Source: Pseudofrancisella aestuarii
Lineage (GTDB): Bacteria > Pseudomonadota > Gammaproteobacteria > Francisellales > Francisellaceae
Length of the DNA stretch: 64,000 bases
Direction of reading: 5' to 3'
NCBI RefSeq assembly: GCF_003574475.2
Contig: NZ_QLIS02000001.1
Coordinates: forward strand, 372,001-436,000
Shown here: positions 1-9,292 of the stretch, one piece after another
Position numbering within the stretch: the stretch's first letter is position 1
Layout: each line of letters begins with the position of its first letter
The notes under the pieces: generated by a model
The model's database searches: none
What the model saw: only the letters and a program-made list of their open reading frames with translations
Told to the model about the DNA's origin: nothing
Made by a program: the position numbers and the translations under genes

Positions 1-1021
1 TTTGAGATATTTGATTTTTAAAATCTTCAAGGTCAAAATTTTTGCCACTTTTTAATTTTTTAGTTAATTTTTGAGCAGCTTCTTTTTCAGTCTTCTCTTC
101 TATACTTTCTATAAGGCTTAATACATCACCCATTCCAAGAATTCTAGAAGCGACTCTTTCTGGGTGGAAAGGTTCTAAAGCTTCAGTTTTTTCACCAGTT
201 CCTAAAAATTTTATAGGTTTACCCGTTATTTCTCTAATAGATAATGCTGCACCACCCCTAGCATCACCATCAGTCTTCGTCAAAATAACACCAGTAAGTT
301 CTAGAGCATCATTAAATGCTTTTGCTGTCACAGCAGCATCTTGACCAGTCATACTATCTACAGTGAAAAGTGTTTCTATTGGATTGGCAATTTTATGAAG
401 TTGCTTAATCTCATCCATCATATTTTCATCAATATGTAATCGACCAGCAGTATCAACAATAAGTATATCTATTAATTTACTCTTTGCTGACTTTATAGCT
501 TCTGTAACAATATATTCAGGTTTTTGAGTCACATTAGAATCAAAAAAATCTATATCTAAATCTTTAGCTAAAGTTCTTAATTGGTCAATAGCGGCAGGGC
601 GATAAATATCTGCACTGACAACCATCACCTTTTTCTTTTCTTTGTCTCTTAAATATTTAGCTAATTTTGCTGTTGATGTGGTTTTACCAGCACCTTGCAA
701 ACCAGCCATAAGAATAACTGCTGGAGGTTGCGTTTTTAAATTTAATGGGGATGATTCTTCACCTAAAGCTCTTTCAATTTCTTTTTTTACAAAAGAAATA
801 AATGTTTGGTCAGGAGTTAAGCTTTTTCTAACTTCCTCACCAATGGCTTTTTCCTTAAGACTTTCTATGAATTTCTTTACTACAGGTAAAGCAACATCCG
901 CCTCTAAAAGAGACATTCTAATATCTCTTAAAGCTGAGCTAATATTTTCTTCTGTTAATGAAGTTTGGCCTTTTATTTTTTTAAAAGAGTCTTGTAATCG
1001 TTCTGATAAGCTTGTAAACAT
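1..1021 (-). CDS. ffh: Signal recognition particle GTPase Ffh (3'-truncated by window edge)
   Basis: This is the protein subunit of SRP, which binds signal sequences and 4.5S RNA and delivers nascent membrane proteins to FtsY. Reading the minus strand from the ATG at 1021 gives an N-terminal helical bundle (starting MFTSLSERLQDSFKKI), then the NG GTPase domain with P-loop GLQGAGKTT, a DTAGRLH switch motif and the TKTDGDARGG motif. About 340 codons are present. The methionine-rich M domain that binds RNA and signal peptides lies mostly outside the window. The forward-strand open frame over 642-1064 is a shadow of this gene. The identification rests on the classic SRP54 motifs and is very secure. 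Confidence 0.97.
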   Translation of the reverse strand, partial: MFTSLSERLQDSFKKIKGQTSLTEENISSALRDIRMSLLEADVALPVVKKFIESLKEKAIGEEVRKSLTPDQTFISFVKKEIERALGEESSPLNLKTQPPAVILMAGLQGAGKTTSTAKLAKYLRDKEKKKVMVVSADIYRPAAIDQLRTLAKDLDIDFFDSNVTQKPEYIVTEAIKSAKSKLIDILIVDTAGRLHIDENMMDEIKQLHKIANPIETLFTVDSMTGQDAAVTAKAFNDALELTGVILTKTDGDARGGAALSIREITGKPIKFLGTGEKTEALEPFHPERVASRILGMGDVLSLIESIEEKTEKEAAQKLTKKLKSGKNFDLEDFKNQISQ

Positions 1022-1102
1022 AGTCTATATGAACCTTTTTATTAGATCATTAAACAATAATTAATGAAAAAGATATTAACATTTTTAGATAGAATATTCT
1101 AT

Positions 1103-1411
1103 CTAACATACGATACTTGCTACAACAATAGCAAATAATAATAAACAAATAATAATATATTCATAATTCTTATTTTTAATAAAAAAAATGAATTCTAAAA
1201 CAACTCTAGTAATAGGCATTACTAATAATAATAAAATTCCTAATTCTATTATATGAGTAGAGAATAAATTTTCAGCAAAAATATAGTTATAGTTTCCGTT
1301 ATGGATAATTTCTATTGAAAGTCCTATAAAACCAATAAAACAAATGATTAAAGCTAACCAAAGATTTAACTTTAATATAAATATTACAACTTTATTTTTA
1401 TCCATACTCAT
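1103..1411 (-). CDS. DUF1634-type membrane protein
   Basis: A 102-residue protein with three hydrophobic segments (about residues 10-30, 50-70 and 82-100). Its ATG overlaps the stop codon of the TauE/SafE exporter gene by one base, so the two are translationally coupled. Small DUF1634 membrane proteins are commonly encoded directly after TauE/SafE genes, and length, topology and position fit that family. Its molecular role is unknown; an accessory role for the exporter is inferred from context only. Confidence 0.7.
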   Translation of the reverse strand: MSMDKNKVVIFILKLNLWLALIICFIGFIGLSIEIIHNGNYNYIFAENLFSTHIIELGILLLLVMPITRVVLEFIFFIKNKNYEYIIICLLLFAIVVASIVC

Positions 1412-2247
1412 TAAAAACTCTTATATAACATCTGTATAGCTGCAGAAATTACAACTAAAAAGAATATAAACCTTAAAATTCTAACAGGAACTAAACTCAT
1501 TGATTTAGATCCTATAGTAGCTCCTATCAAAGTTCCTAAAGCTATTGGCATAGCTATAATAGGATCTATATAGCCTGCAAAGTAATATGCACTAGCACCA
1601 GCAAAGGCTGTTAATCCCATAATAAAACTACTTGTGGAAGCGCTGACTTTAAATGGTATCTTCATGATTTTATCCATACCAATAACTTTAAAGGCCCCAG
1701 CACCTATTCCTAAAAGACCCGATAAAAAACCTGCCCCCACCATGCTTATAAAACCAGGGCCTATATTATAGACTTTGTAGTCATATTTTTTATTTAGGAT
1801 GGTAACACTGTCAACAAGTTGAAGTTTATAAGCTAATTTTGATGTTGGTTTTGAGTAATCTCCTAAATCTGATTTATTTCTAGATAGGCTTAATATGGCC
1901 ATTGTTATTAATATAAGTGCATATATTAAAGAAAGACTTTCTACATTTATCATGATAGAAACTTTTGCTCCAAATATTGCTCCTACTGAAGTTGCCAAAG
2001 CTAAAAAAATACCTAATTTTTCTTTAGTTAAACCATGACTTTTCATTGAAACAATTGAGCTTGCTGTTGATGTACATATTATAGATAGTAAAGCCGCACC
2101 CATTGCATGATGCACATTAACACCCATAAATACTACTAGAAAAGGTGTAATTATAGCAGCTCCACCAAGTCCGACCATAGACCCTAAGAGGCCTCCTATA
2201 ATTGAGACTATAAATATTAAAAAATCAAATACAAAAATATTTGTCAA
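1411..2247 (-). CDS. TauE/SafE-family anion exporter
   Basis: A 278-residue inner-membrane protein of the sulfite exporter TauE/SafE family (formerly DUF81). It has the paired glycine-rich repeats of the family: GGLLGSMVGLGGAAIITP near the N-terminus and FLSGLLGIGAGAFKV in the second half, with about eight hydrophobic segments. Family members move sulfite, sulfoacetate or other small organosulfur or carboxylate anions; the substrate here cannot be told from sequence. It heads a two-gene unit with the DUF1634-like gene and diverges from infA. Confidence 0.85.
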   Translation of the reverse strand: MTNIFVFDFLIFIVSIIGGLLGSMVGLGGAAIITPFLVVFMGVNVHHAMGAALLSIICTSTASSIVSMKSHGLTKEKLGIFLALATSVGAIFGAKVSIMINVESLSLIYALILITMAILSLSRNKSDLGDYSKPTSKLAYKLQLVDSVTILNKKYDYKVYNIGPGFISMVGAGFLSGLLGIGAGAFKVIGMDKIMKIPFKVSASTSSFIMGLTAFAGASAYYFAGYIDPIIAMPIALGTLIGATIGSKSMSLVPVRILRFIFFLVVISAAIQMLYKSF

Positions 2248-2393
2248 AGGCTTTACTCATCTTTAAATCACCTAATTCTTTAGTATAAATTAAAAGCAAA
2301 TTTCTTTAAAGGTTTAAGTTTTAGTATAAATAGTTTAGAATATGCTTGTTTAAATTATATTTGTTTAATGTTTCAGGAGTATCATATAAAAAT

Positions 2394-2612
2394 ATGGCAA
2401 AAGAAGATTGCATAGAAATGGAAGGAGTTGTTTTAGAAGCTCTTCCAAATACAATGTTTAGAGTAGAGTTAGAAAATGGACATGTTGTAACAGCTCATAT
2501 CTCTGGCAAGATGAGAAAAAATTATATCCGTATATTAACAGGTGACAAAGTAGTTGTAGAAATAACTCCTTATGATCTAACAAAAGGCCGTATCAAATTC
2601 CGTAGCAAATAG
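2394..2612 (+). CDS. infA: Translation initiation factor IF-1
   Basis: IF-1 occupies the ribosomal A site during initiation. The 72-residue product starts [13 protein letters not shown] and is a single OB-fold/S1 domain ending in KGRIKFRSK, as in proteobacterial IF-1. An in-frame start at 2346 would add 16 unconserved residues. The ATG at 2394 is preferred because it gives the universal family length and N-terminus and has AGGAG at 2375-2379. That spacing (14 nt) is rather long. The gene is monocistronic and convergent with the LysO-like gene. Confidence 0.96.
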   Translation: MAKEDCIEMEGVVLEALPNTMFRVELENGHVVTAHISGKMRKNYIRILTGDKVVVEITPYDLTKGRIKFRSK

Positions 2613-2635
2613 TTTATTATCTTATTTTTTCTCTT

Positions 2636-3565
2636 TTAAAGAAGCATATTTTCTAATACTAAAAGTGTTGGAGTTATTAGTGCCATTATCAAACCAACAG
2701 ATATCGCCAAAGGAACTATTTGCATACCATAAGTATCTTTTATTACAGGTAAAGAAAAGTCCATAGCAGTATTTGCTGAGTATCCAACCATCTCAACAGA
2801 AAAATATTTTTTAACTATAGGGATTAAAGCAATTGCAATAACTTCTCTAAGAAAATCTATTAGAAAAGTTGCTATCCCATAATATTCCCCAAGAAAATTT
2901 GAGTTAAGTACTCCTGATAGTGAATACCAACCAAGTCCTGAGCTTATCATTATGCTTTCTTTGATAGGAATAGGTAAGAATATAGAAATAAACAATGCAG
3001 GTAAAATTGACGTTAAGACTACTACTATCGATATGATAAAAGCATCTTTATTTTTTATAATTCTAGAAAGAGGAATTTCTTCTAGTTTTAGTTGAGCTCC
3101 TATAGTAAACATCAAAGAGATTAATATAATGAATACTAAATTATCTAAATAGTCAGTTATTTTTATATTAAGTATTTCACCTAAAATATATCCTGATAAT
3201 AAATATAAAATATATTTTGAAGACTTAATTATTAATAAAAATCTATTAGTTGATATAGATTTATTATTTACATTACTTTCTATATATTTTTGCTTAAGAT
3301 TTCTATTTATTAAATTACATAGAATAAATAAGGCAATTATATTTGTTAAAAATATAATAATTGTATAAATCAAACTTAAGTTTATGACTTCAATAATAAC
3401 ATCATTATTTTTTGCGAAAATACTAAAGTTATAACCCATAATGGTTATTATAAGAATAACTTGTATGTCTATAAGCTTATTTACTAAAACAATATATTTA
3501 TTTTTTAAAGGAATAAAAAAGTAACCAATAAGTAAAGCTATAAATATTAATAAAGATTCCAACAT
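2636..3565 (-). CDS. LysO-family lysine/amino acid exporter (DUF340)
   Basis: A 309-residue polytopic membrane protein. The segment GLGWYSLSGVL (about residues 210-220) is the signature of the LysO/YbjE family, which in E. coli exports L-lysine and its toxic analogue thialysine. About eight to nine hydrophobic segments are visible. The loop around residues 85-110 is lysine- and asparagine-rich. The next gene downstream of its start is an APC amino acid permease on the same strand, 36 bp away, so an amino acid transport pair is plausible. Substrate is inferred from family only. Confidence 0.8.
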   Translation of the reverse strand: MLESLLIFIALLIGYFFIPLKNKYIVLVNKLIDIQVILIITIMGYNFSIFAKNNDVIIEVINLSLIYTIIIFLTNIIALFILCNLINRNLKQKYIESNVNNKSISTNRFLLIIKSSKYILYLLSGYILGEILNIKITDYLDNLVFIILISLMFTIGAQLKLEEIPLSRIIKNKDAFIISIVVVLTSILPALFISIFLPIPIKESIMISSGLGWYSLSGVLNSNFLGEYYGIATFLIDFLREVIAIALIPIVKKYFSVEMVGYSANTAMDFSLPVIKDTYGMQIVPLAISVGLIMALITPTLLVLENMLL

Positions 3566-3601
3566 TATAAGTTTCCTTTATTAATAGAGAATGAAGAGAC
3601 T

Positions 3602-5029
3602 TTAACACAGATTATTATTTTTTTTAACAGCTTTAATTCTATAGTAATGAAAAAATAAGACTGGCAATATTGTTATAGTTAAACAAGCTAATAATTTAGG
3701 AACAAACTCTGTTGCGGAAGCATACATATTATCTGGTGGAACAAAGCCTACTATCACACATATTGTTGTACCTAATATACCTAAAATACATATAGTAGAC
3801 ATACCTATTTTACCACCAGGTATTTTAAAGTTTGCATCAATAATTTCGTTATCTGATTGTAGCTTCAATTTCATTGCCGCAAAAAACATAAGCATATACA
3901 TCATAGAATATATCTGTGTACTAATAACAGTAAGTAAAAAATAATATGCTTGTACTGATGGGACAAGAGTTATGGCAGAACATACGACAGTCATAATTAT
4001 TGCTTGTAATATTAAAATATTACTTGGTACATCATGTTTGTTTTTTTTATCTAACCATTCTGGCAAAAAGTGATCATCTGCTGCTTGTAGAAGACCTCTT
4101 GCTGGAGAAATTATCCAGTTAATCATAGACCCTAAAGAGCCTATGAAAATCATAACGACTAAAATATAGAAGAAATTGCTTAAGCCAAAAGTATCTAAAA
4201 AGATACTAAATGATTTTACCGCTCCATTTACCACATCTATTTGATCTAAAGGAAAAATCATAGATACAGCTAGCGCTCCTAAAATCATAGTAAGAACCAT
4301 AAATACAGATGCTATTAAAAGAGCTAAGGGAAAAGTTCTTCTAGCGTTTCTGACTTTTCTTATATGTACGGTTGCTAACTCAAGTCCTAGAAATGATGCA
4401 ATAATTCCAGTTAGACCCATCCAAGATTCTGAAGATGTAAGACTTGGAATTAATGTCCCATGTTCAAAATGTATATATATAGGTTTTCCAAGTATCAACC
4501 ATGCAAGAGCAAACAACACTATCAAAACCATTGGTAAAATCATTCCAAAAAAGGTGCAGGCACTAGCAAATATTGCAGATACTTTTAAACCTTTTAAGTT
4601 GATTATTGTCAGTACCCAAAATGTGATTGTTATGAAAACAGCAGTATATTTCATATTTTGAGCTAATGAAGGATTGATTAATAAAGCTACAGTTCCAGCA
4701 ATAAAAGTTAATATACTTGGAAACCATATTAATGTATTTATCCATTGAAACCATATTGCAACCATTGCTACGTTAGGACCAAAAGCTTTTTTTACCCAAC
4801 CATATACTCCTTCCTCTCCTTTACCAGTATATGTAGCGGTCATTTCAGCAGATACTAAAGCTACGGGTAGTAGAAATAAAAGTATAGCAATTCCAAAAAA
4901 GAAGAATATATATGTTCCCGAAGTCGCTGTAAGAGGTAAGTTTCTGATATTATCAATAGCTCCTGTCATGAGGAGAACTAAGAGGATAAGGCCGATAGTT
5001 TCTTTATTTGAATTTAGTTTTGAAGACAT
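3602..5029 (-). CDS. APC-family amino acid permease, GadC-like
   Basis: A 475-residue APC superfamily transporter with about 12 membrane segments and the N-terminal segment IGLILLVLLMTGAIDNIRNLP typical of the glutamate:GABA antiporter-like branch. The motif GLELATVHIRKVRNARR follows the sixth helix and is characteristic of GadC-type permeases. In Francisella a gadC homologue imports glutamate and contributes to oxidative stress defence in the phagosome; this gene could be that orthologue. No glutamate decarboxylase gene lies beside it, so an acid-resistance GAD pair is not supported here. Confidence 0.8.
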   Translation of the reverse strand: MSSKLNSNKETIGLILLVLLMTGAIDNIRNLPLTATSGTYIFFFFGIAILLFLLPVALVSAEMTATYTGKGEEGVYGWVKKAFGPNVAMVAIWFQWINTLIWFPSILTFIAGTVALLINPSLAQNMKYTAVFITITFWVLTIINLKGLKVSAIFASACTFFGMILPMVLIVLFALAWLILGKPIYIHFEHGTLIPSLTSSESWMGLTGIIASFLGLELATVHIRKVRNARRTFPLALLIASVFMVLTMILGALAVSMIFPLDQIDVVNGAVKSFSIFLDTFGLSNFFYILVVMIFIGSLGSMINWIISPARGLLQAADDHFLPEWLDKKNKHDVPSNILILQAIIMTVVCSAITLVPSVQAYYFLLTVISTQIYSMMYMLMFFAAMKLKLQSDNEIIDANFKIPGGKIGMSTICILGILGTTICVIVGFVPPDNMYASATEFVPKLLACLTITILPVLFFHYYRIKAVKKNNNLC

Positions 5030-5106
5030 CTGTGCCTACTAAAAATAAAACCTTACATAAATCAATAATACTTTATGTCTAAAACCTTATCAATTAAATA
5101 ATATTC

Positions 5107-6477
5107 TTAAGCGATATATAATGGCATAACCTGAAATAATCTTTCTAATGAATTAAAGGCTTGTGAGCTTCTAGCCTCCACCAAGACTCTATCTTCATTT
5201 TGTAATATAACATTCTCAGGACTAAACACAGGAATATTATCTCTCATAATAGCTAAGACTTCTAAGTCATCTCCAAATCTTATTTCAGAGATTTTTTTCC
5301 CTATGATTGGTGAAAGATTTTCTTCTCCATGAACTTTAACTTCTAAAATATAGTTTTCTAAATCATTTATCTCATACATTCTTAATATATCAGCTTGTGT
5401 CATAAAGGCTTTTATAGTTGTATATGAAAAATTATGAGGAGAAATAGATAAATCTATAAGCTTTAAGTCTCTAGTTATAGAATGGTATTCTGCGTTATTA
5501 ACTGTTGCTATAGATCTTTTTGCTCCAAGTTTTTTTGCTAAGATAGATGACATAACATTTATCTCATCAGAGTTTGTTAAGGCAAAAAACATATCTGCCT
5601 CATCGATTCCTTCTGTAAGAAGTAAATTATTATTTACAGGATTATATTGTAATATTGTCGATTTGCTAAGTTCACTTAAAGCATACTTACATTTCTCTGC
5701 ACTTGGATCAATAATTTTAACAACATAGCCTTTTGTTTCTAATGATTTTGCTAATGTAACACTGGCATGGTTTGCTCCAGCAATAAATATTTTCTTCACA
5801 TTAGTTTTTTGTGGTTGGAAAATAGCTAATATTTGTGAAGCATAAGCTTTTTCAGAGATATATAATACTCTATCATTTGCCTCAATATAGGTTTCCTTAT
5901 CTTTTAAGTCTAATTTTTCATCATTCCTATATATAGAAATAATATTAACTCTAACATCATCCATGCCAAGATATATATCTCTTAGAGCGTAGCCTATTAA
6001 AGGAGATTTATCAGAAACCTCAACTCCTATAACTTGAATTCGTTTATCAAAAAAACTAGAGATAAAATAAGCACCAGATAAAAATATTAATTGCTCTAAC
6101 TGTTTAGTTGTTTCAAAAAAGGATTTTATTACTAAATCAACATTATTTAATAATTTAGGAAAACGTGTATATTCTGTATCTCGTATTCTTGCTATTTTAT
6201 AAGGAGTTTTATACATCTTATGAGCCATATCACAAATAGCAACGTTAGTTGAATCATTAGATGTGACAGCAATAATCATATCGGTATCTTTTAAATTAGC
6301 TTCCATCATTATATTAGGCTTTGTAACATCGCCACAGACTGTTTGCACATCAAATGCTGATGCTATAAATCCTAATTTTTCTTCATCTAAATCAACTATA
6401 CATACATCATGCTCATGTGAAAGTCTTTGTGTAAGATATACACCAAGTTGACCGGCTCCTAAAATAGCTACTCTCAT
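5107..6477 (-). CDS. trkA: Trk system potassium uptake regulatory subunit TrkA
   Basis: A 456-residue cytosolic NAD(H)-binding regulator of TrkH/TrkG potassium channels. It has the classic duplicated layout: RCK_N with GAGQLG at residues 7-12, RCK_C, a second RCK_N starting near KKIFIAGANHA (about residue 230), and a second RCK_C to the C-terminus. The second Rossmann glycine motif is degenerate, as is common in TrkA. No trkH gene is adjacent. The gene diverges from the suf regulator with a roughly 150-bp shared intergenic region. Confidence 0.94.
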   Translation of the reverse strand: MRVAILGAGQLGVYLTQRLSHEHDVCIVDLDEEKLGFIASAFDVQTVCGDVTKPNIMMEANLKDTDMIIAVTSNDSTNVAICDMAHKMYKTPYKIARIRDTEYTRFPKLLNNVDLVIKSFFETTKQLEQLIFLSGAYFISSFFDKRIQVIGVEVSDKSPLIGYALRDIYLGMDDVRVNIISIYRNDEKLDLKDKETYIEANDRVLYISEKAYASQILAIFQPQKTNVKKIFIAGANHASVTLAKSLETKGYVVKIIDPSAEKCKYALSELSKSTILQYNPVNNNLLLTEGIDEADMFFALTNSDEINVMSSILAKKLGAKRSIATVNNAEYHSITRDLKLIDLSISPHNFSYTTIKAFMTQADILRMYEINDLENYILEVKVHGEENLSPIIGKKISEIRFGDDLEVLAIMRDNIPVFSPENVILQNEDRVLVEARSSQAFNSLERLFQVMPLYIA

Positions 6478-6575
6478 AAAACTAACTGATTAATCTTTAG
6501 ATTAAAGATATTGAATAAGAACATACTAATGTAACATCAGTTATTAATCAATTTTTTAATTTACATTACTTAGCT

Positions 6576-6606
6576 AAGATACTATCATATCCGTATAAAG
6601 ATACTA
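6576..6606. promoter_or_regulatory. Direct repeat upstream of the Rrf2 regulator/suf operon; candidate operator
   Basis: The 9-mer AAGATACTA occurs at 6576-6584 and again at 6598-6606. The copies are 22 bp start to start, about two helical turns, and lie 24 bp upstream of the ATG at 6630. A TATAGT sequence at 6613-6618 follows the second copy. Autoregulation by Rrf2 proteins through repeats near their own promoter is common, so this could be the operator; the assignment is inference. Confidence 0.4.
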
Positions 6607-6629
6607 AAACGGTATAGTTTGCTGGAAGC

Positions 6630-7049
6630 ATGTTAAAAATTAGTAAATTACTAGATTATGCACTCCTTGTTGTGGTAACTATAGCAAAAAATAGTGATGC
6701 CCCATATAGTGCTTCAAAAATTTCAGAAGTTACGGGCCTTAATTTACCGACTGTTAGGAAATTGCTAAATTTACTTAATATAGGTGGAATTATTATATCA
6801 AAACGTGGAATAGAAGGTGGTTATGCTTTAGCAAGAAATGCTGATCAAATTAGCATGTTAGATATCGTGAAATCTATTGAAACAGATGTTAATATTACAG
6901 AATGTTGCGATACGTTTAAAAATTCATGTCTTATGAAAAAATGTAGCTTGCATAGTTACTGGAAAATAGTAAACCATAAAATTTTAGATATGTTCGCAAA
7001 TACATCAATTGATGAAATCTTAACTATTGAAAAAAGTAACAAATTTTAA
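6630..7049 (+). CDS. Rrf2-family Fe-S responsive regulator of the suf operon
   Basis: A 139-residue winged-helix regulator of the Rrf2 family (IscR/SufR type). The N-terminal HTH covers about residues 10-65 (SASKISEVTGLNLPTVRKLLNLL), followed by the wing RGIEGGYALAR. Cysteines C92, C93, C100 and C105 form a cluster of the sort that ligates Fe-S in IscR-like proteins. It ends 9 bp before sufB, so it is probably the first gene of the suf operon. It most likely senses Fe-S or iron status and controls sufBCD and itself. Confidence 0.9.
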   Translation: MLKISKLLDYALLVVVTIAKNSDAPYSASKISEVTGLNLPTVRKLLNLLNIGGIIISKRGIEGGYALARNADQISMLDIVKSIETDVNITECCDTFKNSCLMKKCSLHSYWKIVNHKILDMFANTSIDEILTIEKSNKF

Positions 7050-7058
7050 TAATAATTT

Positions 7059-8507
7059 ATGAGTAAAAATTTAGATAAAATAATAGATCAAGACTATGAA
7101 CATGGTTTTTTTACTAATATTGAGCAGGAAACCATAGAACCAGGTCTTAACGAAGATGTTATTAGGCTTATTTCTGCTAGAAAGAATGAGCCTGAATTTA
7201 TGCTTGAATGGCGTCTTAAAGCTTATGCTAGATGGAAAGAAATGGTTGAGCCTGAATGGGCAAATCTTAATTATCCAAAAATTGATTTTCAATCTATAAG
7301 CTATTATTCAAGTCCTAAGTCTTTAAAAGATCATCCGAAGAGCCTTGATGAAGTAGATCCAGAGATAATCGAAACATATAATAAGCTTGGTATTCCATTG
7401 CATGAGCAGGAGATGTTGGCAGGAGTTAAGAATATAGCGGTAGATGCTGTGTTTGATTCAGTTTCTGTTGTTACAACATTTAAAGAAAAATTATCAGAAG
7501 CTGGAGTTATATTCTGTCCAATATCAGAAGCTTTACAAAAGTATCCTGAGTTAGTACAGAAATATTTAGGCTCTGTAGTCCCTCAAGGTGATAACTTTTT
7601 TGCAGCTTTAAATGCAGCAGTATTTAGTGATGGTTCATTTGTTTACATACCTAAAGGTGTGCACTGTCCAATGGAGCTTTCTACATACTTTAGAATTAAT
7701 GCTATGAATACTGGGCAATTTGAGAGAACTTTGATTGTAGCAGATGAAGATAGTTATGTAAGTTATCTAGAGGGTTGTACAGCTCCAATGAGAGATGAAA
7801 ACCAGCTTCATGCAGCTGTAGTTGAATTGGTTGCAATGAAAGGCGCAGAAATTAAATACTCAACGGTACAAAACTGGTATCCAGGTGATAAAAATGGAAA
7901 AGGTGGTATTTATAATTTTGTGACTAAAAGAGGGGTATGTAAAGGAGATAACTCAAAGATATCTTGGACACAGGTTGAAACTGGCTCAGCGATTACTTGG
8001 AAATATCCTTCTGTAGTCTTAAGAGGAGATAATTCTATTGGGGAATTTTATTCAGTAGCTCTTACTAGACATGCTCAAAAAGCAGATACTGGAACAAAAA
8101 TGATCCATTTAGGAAAAAATACTAAAAGTACTATAATTTCAAAAGGGATATCGGCTGGTAAAGCACAAAATGCTTACCGTGGACTAGTTAGAATATCTCC
8201 TAATGCAGATAATGCTCGTAATTTCTCACAGTGTGATTCATTACTGATAGGACATAATTGTGGTGCTCATACTTATCCATATATTGAAAACAAAAGTAAT
8301 AGCTCACAAATAGAACATGAGGCAACAACATCAAAAATCTCTGATGATCAACTTTTTTATTGCCAACAAAGAGGTATGTCAACAGAGGATGCAATTGCGA
8401 TGATTGTAAACGGTTTTTGTAAAGAGGTTTTCAAAAAACTGCCTCTTGAGTTTGCAGTTGAAGCACAAAAGCTTATGGAAGTAAGCTTAGAAGGTGCAGT
8501 TGGTTAA
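7059..8507 (+). CDS. sufB: Fe-S cluster assembly scaffold SufB
   Basis: SufB is the scaffold subunit of the SufBC2D complex on which nascent Fe-S clusters form. The 482-residue length matches the family. Recognisable features are the N-terminal [16 protein letters not shown] segment, the beta-helix core with SYLEGCTAP, and the C-terminal region with SQCDSLLIG and [15 protein letters not shown]. Cys residues in the core and near the C-terminus are retained. It is the second gene of rrf2-sufB-sufC-sufD, with 30 bp to sufC. Confidence 0.97.
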   Translation: MSKNLDKIIDQDYEHGFFTNIEQETIEPGLNEDVIRLISARKNEPEFMLEWRLKAYARWKEMVEPEWANLNYPKIDFQSISYYSSPKSLKDHPKSLDEVDPEIIETYNKLGIPLHEQEMLAGVKNIAVDAVFDSVSVVTTFKEKLSEAGVIFCPISEALQKYPELVQKYLGSVVPQGDNFFAALNAAVFSDGSFVYIPKGVHCPMELSTYFRINAMNTGQFERTLIVADEDSYVSYLEGCTAPMRDENQLHAAVVELVAMKGAEIKYSTVQNWYPGDKNGKGGIYNFVTKRGVCKGDNSKISWTQVETGSAITWKYPSVVLRGDNSIGEFYSVALTRHAQKADTGTKMIHLGKNTKSTIISKGISAGKAQNAYRGLVRISPNADNARNFSQCDSLLIGHNCGAHTYPYIENKSNSSQIEHEATTSKISDDQLFYCQQRGMSTEDAIAMIVNGFCKEVFKKLPLEFAVEAQKLMEVSLEGAVG

Positions 8508-8537
8508 ATTATATATTCAAATATTAAAAGGCAAAAA

Positions 8538-9281
8538 ATGTTATTAGAAATAAAAGATTTACATGTAAATGTAGCAGGTAAAGAAATTCTAAAGGGTCTT
8601 AACTTAAAAGTTAATAAAGGCGAAGTCCATGCAATCATGGGACCAAATGGTGCTGGAAAAAGTACTTTAGGGAATGTGTTAGCTGGAAAAGAAGGATATG
8701 AGATAACAAAAGGCTCTATTAAGTTTAATAACAAAGATATAAAAGATCTTGGTATATCTGAAAGAGCTGCGGCAGGTATATTTTTGAGTTTACAATATCC
8801 AATTGAAATACCTGGGGTTAGTAATGTTCAATTTTTAAAGACTGCTCTTAATAGTATAAAAAAAGCTAATGGTGAAGGTGAAATTGATGCTATTTCTTTT
8901 ATGAAAAAATTAAAAGAAAACATGAAAACTTTAGAAATAGACCAAAAGTATATGAGTAGAGGAGTTAATGAAGGGTTTTCTGGTGGAGAGAAAAAAAGAA
9001 ATGAAATGCTTCAGCTTATGATGCTTGAGCCTAAATTAGCTATTCTTGATGAAACAGATTCTGGACTTGATATTGATGCTTTACAAATAGTTTCTAAAGG
9101 TGCTAATAGTATGAGGTCTCCAGATAGAAGCTTTCTAGTTATCACACATTACCAAAGACTTTTAAATCACATTCAGCCTGATTTTGTACATGTCTTGGCC
9201 GATGGAAAAATTGTAAAAACAGCTGATAAAAGCTTAGCTCTAGAATTAGAAGAGAAGGGTTATTCTTGGTTAAATAGCTAA
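8538..9281 (+). CDS. sufC: Fe-S assembly ATPase SufC
   Basis: A 247-residue ABC-type soluble ATPase that drives conformational change in SufBD. Walker A GPNGAGKST (about residues 35-43), the variant signature FSGGEKKRNEM, Walker B LAILDETDSGLD and a switch histidine (VITHYQ) are all present. Start ATG at 8538 follows AAAAGG. SufC differs from transporters by the ETDSGLD sequence, seen here. It lies between sufB and sufD. Confidence 0.97.
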   Translation: MLLEIKDLHVNVAGKEILKGLNLKVNKGEVHAIMGPNGAGKSTLGNVLAGKEGYEITKGSIKFNNKDIKDLGISERAAAGIFLSLQYPIEIPGVSNVQFLKTALNSIKKANGEGEIDAISFMKKLKENMKTLEIDQKYMSRGVNEGFSGGEKKRNEMLQLMMLEPKLAILDETDSGLDIDALQIVSKGANSMRSPDRSFLVITHYQRLLNHIQPDFVHVLADGKIVKTADKSLALELEEKGYSWLNS

Positions 9282-9292
9282 AAGGTTAAAAA

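Noticed and set aside
642..1064. Forward-strand open frame of 140 codons
   Set aside because: It lies antisense over ffh, whose Ffh motifs are unmistakable in the minus strand.
2346..2393. Longer IF-1 N-terminus
   Set aside because: It is not conserved in IF-1, while the ATG at 2394 gives the standard 72-residue protein.
3602..5029. Acid-resistance glutamate decarboxylase/antiporter pair
   Set aside because: The GadC-like permease has no gadB-like gene beside it.
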